Part shown: one piece after another, positions 57,160-64,000 of the stretch
Numbering within the stretch: position 1 is the stretch's first letter
Layout of the letters: each line of letters opens with the position of its first letter
Assembly: GCF_040719145.1 (NCBI RefSeq)
Contig: NZ_JBFDUZ010000003.1
Location: 372,001 to 436,000, forward strand
DNA length: 64,000 bases
Direction: 5' to 3'
Source of the DNA: Paenibacillus sp. JQZ6Y-1
GTDB lineage: Bacteria > Bacillota > Bacilli > Paenibacillales > Paenibacillaceae
The notes under the pieces: model-generated
Seen by the model: only the letters and a program-made list of their open reading frames with translations
Told to the model about the DNA's origin: nothing
Database searches by the model: none
Position numbers and translations under genes: made by a program

Positions 57160-58338
57160 ATGGCTAATATACAAAAACGCGGCGAAAACTCGTGGTTTCT
57201 TACTGTTAACCTTGGAAAAAATGCAAATGGCAAATATATTCGTCGGACCAAAACTGTTCGCTGCCGGACAAAACGTGAAGCGGAAAGCGAATATGCTAAA
57301 TTCCGCCAAGAAGTAGAAGCTGGTGCATATATAGCTCCCGAAAAAATGACTTTTTATGCTTTCCTTGATGAGTGGAAGAATAAGTATGCACTTAAACATT
57401 TAGAATCTAAAACTATGTACGTATACGATCAGATACTATCGAATCATATTATTGCGGTGTTTGGACATTTACGATTAGATCAAATCAAGCCGTTGCATAT
57501 CGTTGATTACTTAGAAAAACTTAGTCAGGAAGGAATTCGACAAGATGGTAGATCCGGCGGATTATCATCCGGCACAATTCAATATCATCATCGAATTTTG
57601 AAGAATATATGTGATCGCGCTGTTGAATGGAAGATTATTAAGAGTAATCCAGCTGCTGATGTAAAGCGTCCTAAAGTTAAACATAAGGACATTGTTCCTT
57701 ATGATGAACATGAAGTACAACTGCTGCTACAGGCGCTTCAGAAGGAAGCTTATCATTGGAGAGTAATGATTACATTAGCGCTCACAACTGGATTGCGGCG
57801 CGGCGAATTGTTAGGTTTGGAATGGCATCATATTGATATGGATAAAGGCACGATAGACGTATCTCAAAGCGTCTCAACTACGATAGCCGGTATTGCAGAA
57901 GTTAAGGCTCCCAAAACCAAAAATTCCAAACGAAAAGTAGCTGTTCCTGCATCTGTATTAGCAGAGTTGAAGGAATATTATTTGTACCGTCGTAAAGAAA
58001 AATTAAAAATTGGCGATGCCTGGCAAGGTGGAGAACGCTTCTTTGTATTTGCACATATTGATGGCAAGGCATTTCACCATGAGCGACCCTATCTATGGTT
58101 CCGTAAATTTATCCAGAAGAATAATCTACGCTATATTCGCTTTCACGATCTTAGACATACATCAGCAACTCTACTAATCAATCAGGGAGTGCATGCCAAG
58201 ATCATATCTGAACGTCTCGGTCATGGTAGTATATCGACCACTATGAACATCTATGGTCATGCGCTACGTTCTGCCGATCAGGCTGCTGCTGATAAATTTG
58301 AATCGCTGTTTACCCCAGCACATAATATTCCAAATTAA
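57160..58338 (+). CDS. int: Tyrosine recombinase, phage integrase
   Basis: A 392-residue integrase with an N-terminal AP2-like arm-binding domain (IQKRGENSWFLTVNLGKNANGKY), a SAM-like core-binding domain (MTFYAFLDEWKNKYALKHLE) and the catalytic domain: Arg in TTGLRRGELLGLEW, HDLRHTSATLLINQG, LGHGSISTTMNIYGHAL with the Tyr nucleophile. It should recombine attP with the rlmD 3' end. Adjacent to attR and paired arm-type sites. A weak AAGGCGC/GCGCCTT hairpin follows. Confidence 0.95.
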   Translation: MANIQKRGENSWFLTVNLGKNANGKYIRRTKTVRCRTKREAESEYAKFRQEVEAGAYIAPEKMTFYAFLDEWKNKYALKHLESKTMYVYDQILSNHIIAVFGHLRLDQIKPLHIVDYLEKLSQEGIRQDGRSGGLSSGTIQYHHRILKNICDRAVEWKIIKSNPAADVKRPKVKHKDIVPYDEHEVQLLLQALQKEAYHWRVMITLALTTGLRRGELLGLEWHHIDMDKGTIDVSQSVSTTIAGIAEVKAPKTKNSKRKVAVPASVLAELKEYYLYRRKEKLKIGDAWQGGERFFVFAHIDGKAFHHERPYLWFRKFIQKNNLRYIRFHDLRHTSATLLINQGVHAKIISERLGHGSISTTMNIYGHALRSADQAAADKFESLFTPAHNIPN

Positions 58339-58425
58339 AGGCGCCCAGAACATTAGTCCTTAGCGCCTTATCTTTCACTTCTATTTGTTTATTTTATCTC
58401 TACATGCTTTATATTCGCACGTTTT

Positions 58426-58445
58426 TTTACATCAATTTTACATCA
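58426..58445 (+). repeat. Integrase arm-type sites, right end
   Basis: TTTACATCA at 58426-58434 and 58437-58445, 11 bases apart and in the same orientation as the pair near attL (20174-20193). Confidence 0.7.
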
Positions 58446-58533
58446 GCTCATAAAAACATCGTCTGTACTACATGGATTTGAGTCTCTGTATTATTCCATA
58501 AAGGCTTATACAGCAATCATTCTTAAACCTGTA

Positions 58534-60054
58534 CTAATCACGGACTAATACAGCTACGGATTCTACATGAACTGTATGAGGGAACATATCCACCGGCTGC
58601 ACTTCCACCGTACGATACCCGCCTTCCTCCAACACTTGCAAATCCCGTGCCAGTGTCGACGGATTACAAGATACATACACAACCTTCTCCGGCTGCATCT
58701 GCAAAATCGTCTCCAGCAACCTCGGATCGCAGCCTTTACGCGGGGGATCGACCACGATCACGTCTGGCGTAATCCCCTGCTCTTTCCAGCGTGGAATCAC
58801 ATCCTCGGAAGCGCCAACTTCAAATTCCACATTGCTCATGCCATTCAGCTCGGCATTTTTCCGAGCATCCTCAATCGCTTCCTTCACGATCTCCACACCA
58901 TACACTCGCTCGGCATGTTGTGCCAAGAACAATGAAATCGTTCCAATCCCACAATACGCATCGATTACAGTCTCTTTGCCTGTCAAACCAGCATACTGCA
59001 CTGCCTTCTCATACAGCACTTCCGTTTGCAGCGGATTCACTTGGTAAAATGACCGTGCTGAGATGGCAAATTTTACGTCACCGATGTAATCGTGGATGAC
59101 TTCGTTGCCCCATAGGACACGCGTTTCGTCACCGAAGATTACATTCGTTTGCTTGGTGTTGATGTTCTGGCAAATGCTAACCACCTGCGGCATTTCGGCG
59201 CGGATGCGTTCAATCCATTCTGGTTTACTGGGTAGGCGTTCGCCGTTGGTTACGAGGACTACCATCATCTCGTTGGTGCTGAAGCCGACTTTGACGACGA
59301 CGTGGCGCAGGATGCCTTCGCCGGTTTCTTCGTTATACGTTGGGATGCGCAGGTCGCTACCAATCTCTTTTACTTTGTTCACTAGCTGATCGTTGCGGCT
59401 GTCTTGGATCAGGCAGGTTTGCATGTCGATGATGCGGTGGCTACCACGCGCGTAGAAACCACCGATGAGACGACCGTCTTGTTCGCCCATTGGTACTTGG
59501 GCTTTATTGCGATAGCGCCACGGTTCTGCCATACCTAGCGTTGGCAAGACTCGGATGCCAGATGAGGAATGCGATTCATCCCCATTTCCCTCTCCATCCA
59601 TATCCGTTTGCTCAATAGACGCTGAATCTGCCAGCACCTTGAGCTTGCCGATCCGCTCCAAATTGTCAATGACGTGCTGACGTTTCCATTCCAGCTGGGC
59701 ATGATAGTTCATATGCTGAATCTGGCAGCCGCCGCATTGGGAGAAGATGGGGCATGGAGCGCTGACGCGATCTGGGCTTTCTTGCAGCAGGGTTAACATT
59801 TTCGCATAGCCGTACTGCTTTTTCGTTTTGACCACGCGGGCTTGTACCTTTTCGCCGGGCAGTGCGCCGGAGACGAATAATGTGTAGCCGTCTGCGCGTC
59901 CGACGCCTTCACCTTCGTGGGTCAGTCCGATAATATCCAGCTCCAATTCGTCGTTTTTGGATACCGGCAGGTTGGCGATTGCCGCCGTTGTAGCTGCCGA
60001 TTGACGTCGAGAAGCATTATGTTTTTTACCGCCTCTGCGGTTGTTATTGTTCAT
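58534..60054 (-). CDS. rlmD: 23S rRNA (uracil-5-)-methyltransferase, prophage-restored C-terminus
   Basis: A 506-residue RumA/RlmD-type enzyme that methylates uridine in 23S rRNA. It has an N-terminal TRAM domain (LDIIGLTHEGEGVGRADGYTLFV), iron-sulfur cysteines (CPIFSQCGGCQIQHM), the AdoMet motif VIDAYCGIGTISLFLA and the catalytic VSCNPSTLARDL. A low-complexity segment around residue 150 (DMDGEGNGDESHSSS) is unusual. The final 13 or so codons, left of the attR core, are phage-derived and recode the host tail ending ...VAVLV. The enzyme stays intact despite integration. Confidence 0.95.
   Translation of the reverse strand: MNNNNRRGGKKHNASRRQSAATTAAIANLPVSKNDELELDIIGLTHEGEGVGRADGYTLFVSGALPGEKVQARVVKTKKQYGYAKMLTLLQESPDRVSAPCPIFSQCGGCQIQHMNYHAQLEWKRQHVIDNLERIGKLKVLADSASIEQTDMDGEGNGDESHSSSGIRVLPTLGMAEPWRYRNKAQVPMGEQDGRLIGGFYARGSHRIIDMQTCLIQDSRNDQLVNKVKEIGSDLRIPTYNEETGEGILRHVVVKVGFSTNEMMVVLVTNGERLPSKPEWIERIRAEMPQVVSICQNINTKQTNVIFGDETRVLWGNEVIHDYIGDVKFAISARSFYQVNPLQTEVLYEKAVQYAGLTGKETVIDAYCGIGTISLFLAQHAERVYGVEIVKEAIEDARKNAELNGMSNVEFEVGASEDVIPRWKEQGITPDVIVVDPPRKGCDPRLLETILQMQPEKVVYVSCNPSTLARDLQVLEEGGYRTVEVQPVDMFPHTVHVESVAVLVRD
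58574..58582. other. attR core
   Basis: GTATGAGGG within the 3' end of intact rlmD. To its left (58,534-58,573) the last rlmD codons are AT-richer at third positions than the rest of the gene, as expected if they came from attP. Confidence 0.7.
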
Positions 60055-60313
60055 GATTGCTTATTTTCCACCTTCATTAAATTGATCTGTCTAGAACATT
60101 TGCTGGTACAGATCGAGGCATATGTTTCATCCATATGCGTAACTATTAAATTGTATAGAAAACTGCACGACGTTACAATACATATCGCTACTTTACTGAC
60201 GGATTGTTGGATTTTTATCGACACTTGCACGTAGAAATGCGTCATTCTGCTCGTTCCCGACGACTAAGCACAATAGTACATGGAAAAGTATTTTGTTCTT
60301 CTGTATTTCGTTG

Positions 60314-60447
60314 TTCTACATTCCTCTTTTGTGCATGAGGCTATTATCTATTTCTCTTTTCTATATTGCTCTGTTTTGCATGATGCTACTTCTCTACTTT
60401 TCTATCCTACATTCTGCTGTTCGCCATCCTCCTCTTATGCTCTATTA
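60314..60447 (+). repeat. Degenerate ~45-bp tandem repeat in the rlmD-ywqG spacer
   Basis: Units beginning TTCTACATTCCTCTTTTGTG (60314), TTCTATATTGCTCTGTTTTG (60359) and TCCTACATTCTGCTG (about 60405), with a shared GCATGA-GCTA segment in the first two. The 60,055-60,444 spacer holds no gene I can support; it contains the rlmD promoter region and this repeat. Confidence 0.55.
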
Positions 60448-61383
60448 ACTGGAATAGATCGAACAGAAGGTACGGTCAAATCTGCCTGCGAGTAAGTCTT
60501 CTTTGCGGATAAAGAAGTGCATGTAACCTGCATCCCACCAGACGAAGCCGATTTGCTGGTCGCTGTCCACTTCTAGCAGCATGTATACATCGTCCAGTTC
60601 CTGCTGCAAGCGTGCTTCATCTCCGTCAAAATGCGGCAGTAGTCGTTTGCGATCTTGTTCATGCTTATACGTGTATTTGCCATTGTACCAATACGAGGTT
60701 GCGATGAATTCGTCATCGCCGTGCTGACCTTCGGCATAGCCGAATAGTTGACCGATTTTATTCTCCGGCTTCCAGTCCATCTCCTCGCTGATGAGCAGAT
60801 ATGCTTCTTCGGTTTCTTCGGTTAGTGTATCCTCTGACAAATGCAGAGTGCTGTAGCCATAGTTGGGGAATTCCACATCTGCATGGGCATGGACTTCATA
60901 TGCCTCAAACTTGATCTCGTCTTCTTCCTCCAAAATCGTGAATTCTTCTTCCTCCTGATACCGCAGCTGAGATATGTCATCTCCATTCCAATACAGCACC
61001 TGATGCTCGATGTTCTGTGCGGTTTCCCCTTCCCCTGCAAAAAAGTACAATATTCCCTGCTTGGGCAATAACGAGCTATGTACACCTTGATATGCTTCAT
61101 CCTGTATTTCTGCCTGCAACTGGGCAAGGTTGAGTTGAGCGATTAAGGTCATTTTTTGTCCATCTTTGGTCTGTGGCCATGTGAGCTGCTCCGGCAAATC
61201 AGGGGAACCGCCAAACCGCGAATGTCCGATGCGTTCATGCCCTTTTTCACCGCGGATCAATTTGACAACGGGGCGCTGGTGATTGCGCAAATAATGCTCT
61301 AGCTCAGGGGCTTCGTACTTGTCGAGCAGTTTCTTCAATTCCGCTTCAGGCAGTAGATTCGGGTAATTGGAATACGTGGTCAT
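60445..61383 (-). CDS. YwqG family DUF1963 protein
   Basis: A 312-residue protein of the DUF1963/YwqG family: IGHSRFGGSPDLPEQLTWPQT near the start, LIAQLNLAQLQ, then a long acidic region (YQEEEEFTILEEEDEIKFE) and FGYAEGQHGDDE, and a C-terminal LLEVDSDQQIGFVWWDAGYMHFFI. AAGGAG before the ATG. Members are often linked to peptidoglycan-related or toxin-immunity regions; the function is unknown here. Confidence 0.85.
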   Translation of the reverse strand: MTTYSNYPNLLPEAELKKLLDKYEAPELEHYLRNHQRPVVKLIRGEKGHERIGHSRFGGSPDLPEQLTWPQTKDGQKMTLIAQLNLAQLQAEIQDEAYQGVHSSLLPKQGILYFFAGEGETAQNIEHQVLYWNGDDISQLRYQEEEEFTILEEEDEIKFEAYEVHAHADVEFPNYGYSTLHLSEDTLTEETEEAYLLISEEMDWKPENKIGQLFGYAEGQHGDDEFIATSYWYNGKYTYKHEQDRKRLLPHFDGDEARLQQELDDVYMLLEVDSDQQIGFVWWDAGYMHFFIRKEDLLAGRFDRTFCSIYSS

Positions 61384-61640
61384 GGTGGATAGCTCCTTTC
61401 AAATATAAGCCTATTGTAGAAAATGGGGATGGTCGTTGTATCGTCCTTATGCCATCCGTTTCGATTCTTGATTCTGTCTAAGTCGATGTTGGCGAATACG
61501 CCTTATGTACAGTGTACTCGGATCACTTTACCCACTCAAGTCAAAGCAGATTCATACCACAGCGATAGGCGGGAACACATATTACATCCTATCTTGACGA
61601 TGGTTTTCTTTTAAAGCAATGAATAGGAACAAACTCAAAA

Positions 61641-61705
61641 AAGCCTCCGTCGTCCGTATGCTGTTCTTTCTTTGCAGAAATTCAGTATAGGGATGATGGA
61701 AGCTT
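61641..61705 (-). terminator. Long imperfect terminator after dgkB; spacer content
   Basis: A 23-base stem (61641-61663 with 61683-61705) with a few G-U pairs and two mismatches is followed on the minus strand by TTTTTTGAG and probably ends the dgkB-cbiX-yerC transcript. Next to it are two 18-bp direct repeats (61722-61739 and 61740-61757). The 61,384-61,640 part of the spacer shows no gene. Confidence 0.6.
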
Positions 61706-61803
61706 GAGATGATTTGACGATTCATTATAATCTAAATACTCATTATAATCTGAATCCGTTACTGCAGTCTTCTACATCTTCTACAGATCAACGCCACTCA
61801 CCT

Positions 61804-62712
61804 TTACAGCGGACGCTGATCTGCGGCAAAAATGCGCAGCTTGTGCTTCAGCACTTCAAACTGTCCCGGCAGCTTGCCACCGAGTTCGCCGTCGAGATTC
61901 AGCATCACGCGGTCGTTGTTTGGCGCTTCGATCTCTAGCCGACTGGTGCGGAAGTACAGCACTTTGGGATCGCTTAGATGCTCACCGCGCAGTGCCATCG
62001 TGACGAGGCGGATAAATTCGGCGAGATTGCAGTTTTTGACGGCAATCACATCGAATAATCCATCGTCGATACGCGCGTCAGGAGCCAGCTTTTCAAAGCC
62101 ACCGACCGAGTTCGTGTTGGCGACGAGGAAGATCATAAACTGGTCATGGATCGGGTCCATGCCTTCCGGGCGGATAATCAGCTCGGTCGGTGCCAGATTA
62201 ACCATCTTCTCGATGCCTTTCATATAATATGCCATCTGACCAATCATCGTCTTGAGCTTGCTCGGCACTTCATACGTCAGCTCCGTAAAGGAACCGCCAC
62301 CAGCGATATTGATAAAATACCGGTCGTTCACTTTGCCAATGTCAATCGGGCGTGTCTGCTGACGAATCACCAGATCGCAGTATTCTTCCCAATTGCGAGA
62401 AATGCCCAAGGCGCGGGATAGATCATTGGTTGTACCTAGCGGAAAGATGCCTAGCGGTGGCGGGTTGTCGTACGCCGCCATCCCGTTGATGACCTCGTAG
62501 ATCGTACCGTCGCCACCAGCAGCGATGATCATATCGTATCCACCGCGGTCAATCGCATCCATCGCGGCATGGGTGGCATCGTTCTCGCCTGTTGTCGCAT
62601 GACAGCTTGTCTCAATACCGCCCTGATCCAGACGCTGCAAAATATCCGCCAATCGACGCCGCATTTCTTCGCGTCCAGAGGTCGGATTATAAATTAATCT
62701 CGCTCTTTTCAT
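61804..62712 (-). CDS. dgkB: Diacylglycerol kinase (DgkB/YegS type)
   Basis: A 302-residue lipid kinase. Start at 62712 (MKRARLIYNPTSGREEMR) after a GGTGG site; the upstream ATG at 62763 is in frame but lacks one. Shows the nucleotide-binding AAGGDGTIYEVINGM, PLGIFPLGTTNDLSRAL and NIAGGGSFTEL, with late FDVIAVKNCNLAEFI. Recycles diacylglycerol to phosphatidic acid in lipoteichoic acid metabolism. As in Bacillus, it sits near rlmD. Confidence 0.93.
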   Translation of the reverse strand: MKRARLIYNPTSGREEMRRRLADILQRLDQGGIETSCHATTGENDATHAAMDAIDRGGYDMIIAAGGDGTIYEVINGMAAYDNPPPLGIFPLGTTNDLSRALGISRNWEEYCDLVIRQQTRPIDIGKVNDRYFINIAGGGSFTELTYEVPSKLKTMIGQMAYYMKGIEKMVNLAPTELIIRPEGMDPIHDQFMIFLVANTNSVGGFEKLAPDARIDDGLFDVIAVKNCNLAEFIRLVTMALRGEHLSDPKVLYFRTSRLEIEAPNNDRVMLNLDGELGGKLPGQFEVLKHKLRIFAADQRPL

Positions 62713-62806
62713 TCCATTCTGCCACCTATTGTTGATGTGATAAGCCTGTTGAAGCACAAACACAGCTGCCCATTCCCGTGCGGGACAGGCAAAATAACAG
62801 GCTTGG

Positions 62807-63586
62807 CTATGTTCTATTGCTCACGTTCATCTGCTCTAGCAGCCGATCCGCTTGACGCTCCATCCAGTGGGACAGGCGCGGATGCGGCAGCAGCGCTTCA
62901 CCGGCATATTGATAGCTTAACCCTTCCAGCCGACGAGGAATCACGGTATTCAGGAAATAGCCTCTGCTTAGAAACAAAGGCGCAACCAGCACTCGATACC
63001 CACGATTGCTCCATTTTCGCGTTTTCAGCGTTAGGCTGTCAGGGTTCAGCAGCGCATAATCTGCATATGCCGTACCGCTCACATGCCCAATTCGTCTGGA
63101 CAGCGAAGCAATACCTTTTACCCAGCGATGCAGAAATCCGGGGTGAATGCTACCATGACCGACGACCAGCACAACTTCGCGTGCCGGGTCTTCCGACAGA
63201 TGTTTGATTTTATCCCAGATCATATGGGCGATGTCCTCGTCGTCATCGACCGGATCACCAAAATGAACCTTCGCTGTAATATGAAAAGGCTCCAGATCGG
63301 TTTCTTTTTCCGGGGCTTCCTTGATGCCGAGGGCATACCCTATTTCGTCGATATGTGTACTGCCGGAGGATACAAATAGTGGGATAACCAACAGATCGGT
63401 TACCCCTTGACTCTCCAACTCGTTAATTCCATCCTGTATGAGTCTACCCGGCACATTGTCCAGATAGCTACTATATACAGGCAAGTCTGCCGGAAAGGAT
63501 GTAGCGGCGACAGCTTCGTCAATCCAGTGCATCCATTCCGACTCCGGCGATCCATGACTAATAATCAATATCCCCGGTTTGCTCAT
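62807..63586 (-). CDS. CbiX-type sirohydrochlorin chelatase family protein
   Basis: A 259-residue protein with two tandem CbiX-like halves: ILIISHGSPESEWMHWIDEAV with the metal-binding His, LLVIPLFVSSGSTHIDEI, then VVLVVGHGSIHPGFLHRWV and VLVAPLFLSRGYFLNTVIP. Enzymes of this family insert cobalt or iron into sirohydrochlorin or related tetrapyrroles. Three bases separate its start from the upstream TrpR-like gene's stop. No other tetrapyrrole gene is in the window. Confidence 0.88.
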   Translation of the reverse strand: MSKPGILIISHGSPESEWMHWIDEAVAATSFPADLPVYSSYLDNVPGRLIQDGINELESQGVTDLLVIPLFVSSGSTHIDEIGYALGIKEAPEKETDLEPFHITAKVHFGDPVDDDEDIAHMIWDKIKHLSEDPAREVVLVVGHGSIHPGFLHRWVKGIASLSRRIGHVSGTAYADYALLNPDSLTLKTRKWSNRGYRVLVAPLFLSRGYFLNTVIPRRLEGLSYQYAGEALLPHPRLSHWMERQADRLLEQMNVSNRT

Positions 63587-63589
63587 CGG

Positions 63590-63880
63590 TTATCGTCCCA
63601 GACGCTCCAGCGTCATTTTGTACCCATCGTTGCCATAGTTCAGACAGCGTTTTACACGCGAAATGGTTGCCGTGCTTGCGCCAGTTTCGGCTTCGATCTG
63701 GTTGTAGGTTGCACCTTTACCAAGCATGCGAGCTACTTCAAGACGCTGGGACAGCGATTGAATTTCGTTTACCGTACAAAGGTCATCGAAAAATATATAA
63801 CATTCTTCCAAATTTTTGAGCGTCAAAATCGCTTCGAATAATTGATCTACGCTTTTATCATCAAGTTTTTTAAGTTGCAC
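63590..63880 (-). CDS. yerC: YerC/YecD TrpR-like regulator
   Basis: A 96-residue TrpR-superfamily protein: FDDLCTVNEIQSLSQRLEVARMLGKGATYNQIEAETGASTATISRVKRCLNYG, the signature of YerC/YecD. GTG start with GGGGATG upstream. Heads the yerC-cbiX-dgkB unit; the Bacillus gene order yerC-(...)-dgkB-rlmCD is similar. The ligand is unknown. The last 120 bases of the window, upstream, show only a promoter region. Confidence 0.9.
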   Translation of the reverse strand: MQLKKLDDKSVDQLFEAILTLKNLEECYIFFDDLCTVNEIQSLSQRLEVARMLGKGATYNQIEAETGASTATISRVKRCLNYGNDGYKMTLERLGR

Positions 63881-64000
63881 GATTAGATCATCCCCTACTA
63901 CGGTTAATGTACCTTCATTGTATAGATTCCCATTTGTTTTTTCAAGCGTTAACGATGTACAGTGTTGCAGAATAACAACGCCGGAACAGTTCGGCTGTGC

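Larger units (their letters stand above)
20051..58582. mobile_element. Prophage, podovirus-like, ~38.5 kb, integrated in rlmD
   Basis: Bounded by GTATGAGGG core copies in two versions of the rlmD 3' end. It carries integrase beside attR, a CI/Cro switch, initiator, helicase loader and DnaB, a late regulator, TerS/TerL, portal, scaffold, N4-gp56 capsid, tail proteins, large internal virion proteins and lysis genes. No tape-measure, tail-tube or sheath gene is visible, which fits a short-tailed phage. Most virion and replication genes look intact; a second lysis cassette, Rha and perhaps CI inducibility look damaged. Several operons of separate orientation or promoter appear to be cargo. Confidence 0.92.

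Noticed and set aside
61722-61757. Two 18-bp direct repeats as an operator pair
   Set aside because: They lie downstream of dgkB with no promoter context; noted only as a repeat.

Overview
The window looks like a Paenibacillus-type (Paenibacillaceae, Bacillota) chromosome carrying one nearly complete prophage. Support comes from AGGAGG-type ribosome sites, frequent TTG/GTG starts, a GH11 xylanase, a ROK regulator and Zur-like and PspC genes. The dgkB-rlmD pair on the right flank is also Bacillus-like. This assignment is inference; no rRNA or species marker is present.

Left flank (1-16.2 kb), host genes: a partial unknown gene cut by the window edge; an XRE-cupin regulator; a five-gene SBP/permease/permease/ATPase/ATPase importer of the nickel/opine-metal type, whose promoter has a Zur-box-like palindrome between -35 and -10; a PspC protein; a ROK regulator followed by an MFS sugar-type transporter with a 7 x 9-bp tandem repeat between them; a methyltransferase; a YqaE-like membrane protein; a signal-less GH25 lysozyme that resembles a phage endolysin; a secreted GH11 xylanase; a GNAT acetyltransferase; and a tRNA-dihydrouridine synthase.

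Island (16.4-19.7 kb): an AT-rich, tightly coupled three-gene operon next to rlmD. It encodes a NudG/MutT-like Nudix hydrolase, an SRA-HNH modification-dependent endonuclease and a PD-(D/E)xK-DUF2075 helicase. This is a strong candidate for an anti-phage system directed at modified cytosine.

Prophage (about 20,051-58,582, ~38.5 kb): it is inserted in the 3' end of rlmD. A host-derived rlmD tail remains at the left end, while the phage supplies a synonymous replacement tail at the right end. From left to right it has a small plus-strand early operon (DUF771, two related small proteins, a shortened Rha); tiny membrane ORFs under a palindromic operator; a three-gene cargo operon; a decayed second lysis cassette (frameshifted LLH holin, broken GH25); an intact lysis cassette (M15 endolysin, LLH holin, BhlA-like protein); a podovirus-like virion module (1,462-aa internal protein, SLT transglycosylase protein, beta-propeller and beta-helix tail proteins, N4-gp56 capsid, scaffold, portal, TerL, TerS); a DUF2829 (Tad2-like) protein; a tRNA-Asn beside a structured non-coding region; a late regulator; a lone plus-strand membrane-anchored cargo gene; a ~730-nt array of about 19 short hairpins; DnaB, helicase loader and an initiator gene holding four phased iterons; and the Cro/CI switch and tyrosine integrase. 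The CI repressor has lost the catalytic serine of its S24 domain.

Right flank (58.5-64 kb), host genes: rlmD, a YwqG-type DUF1963 protein, a diacylglycerol kinase, a CbiX-type chelatase and a YerC-type TrpR-like regulator.

All functions are read from sequence motifs and gene order; no database search was run.
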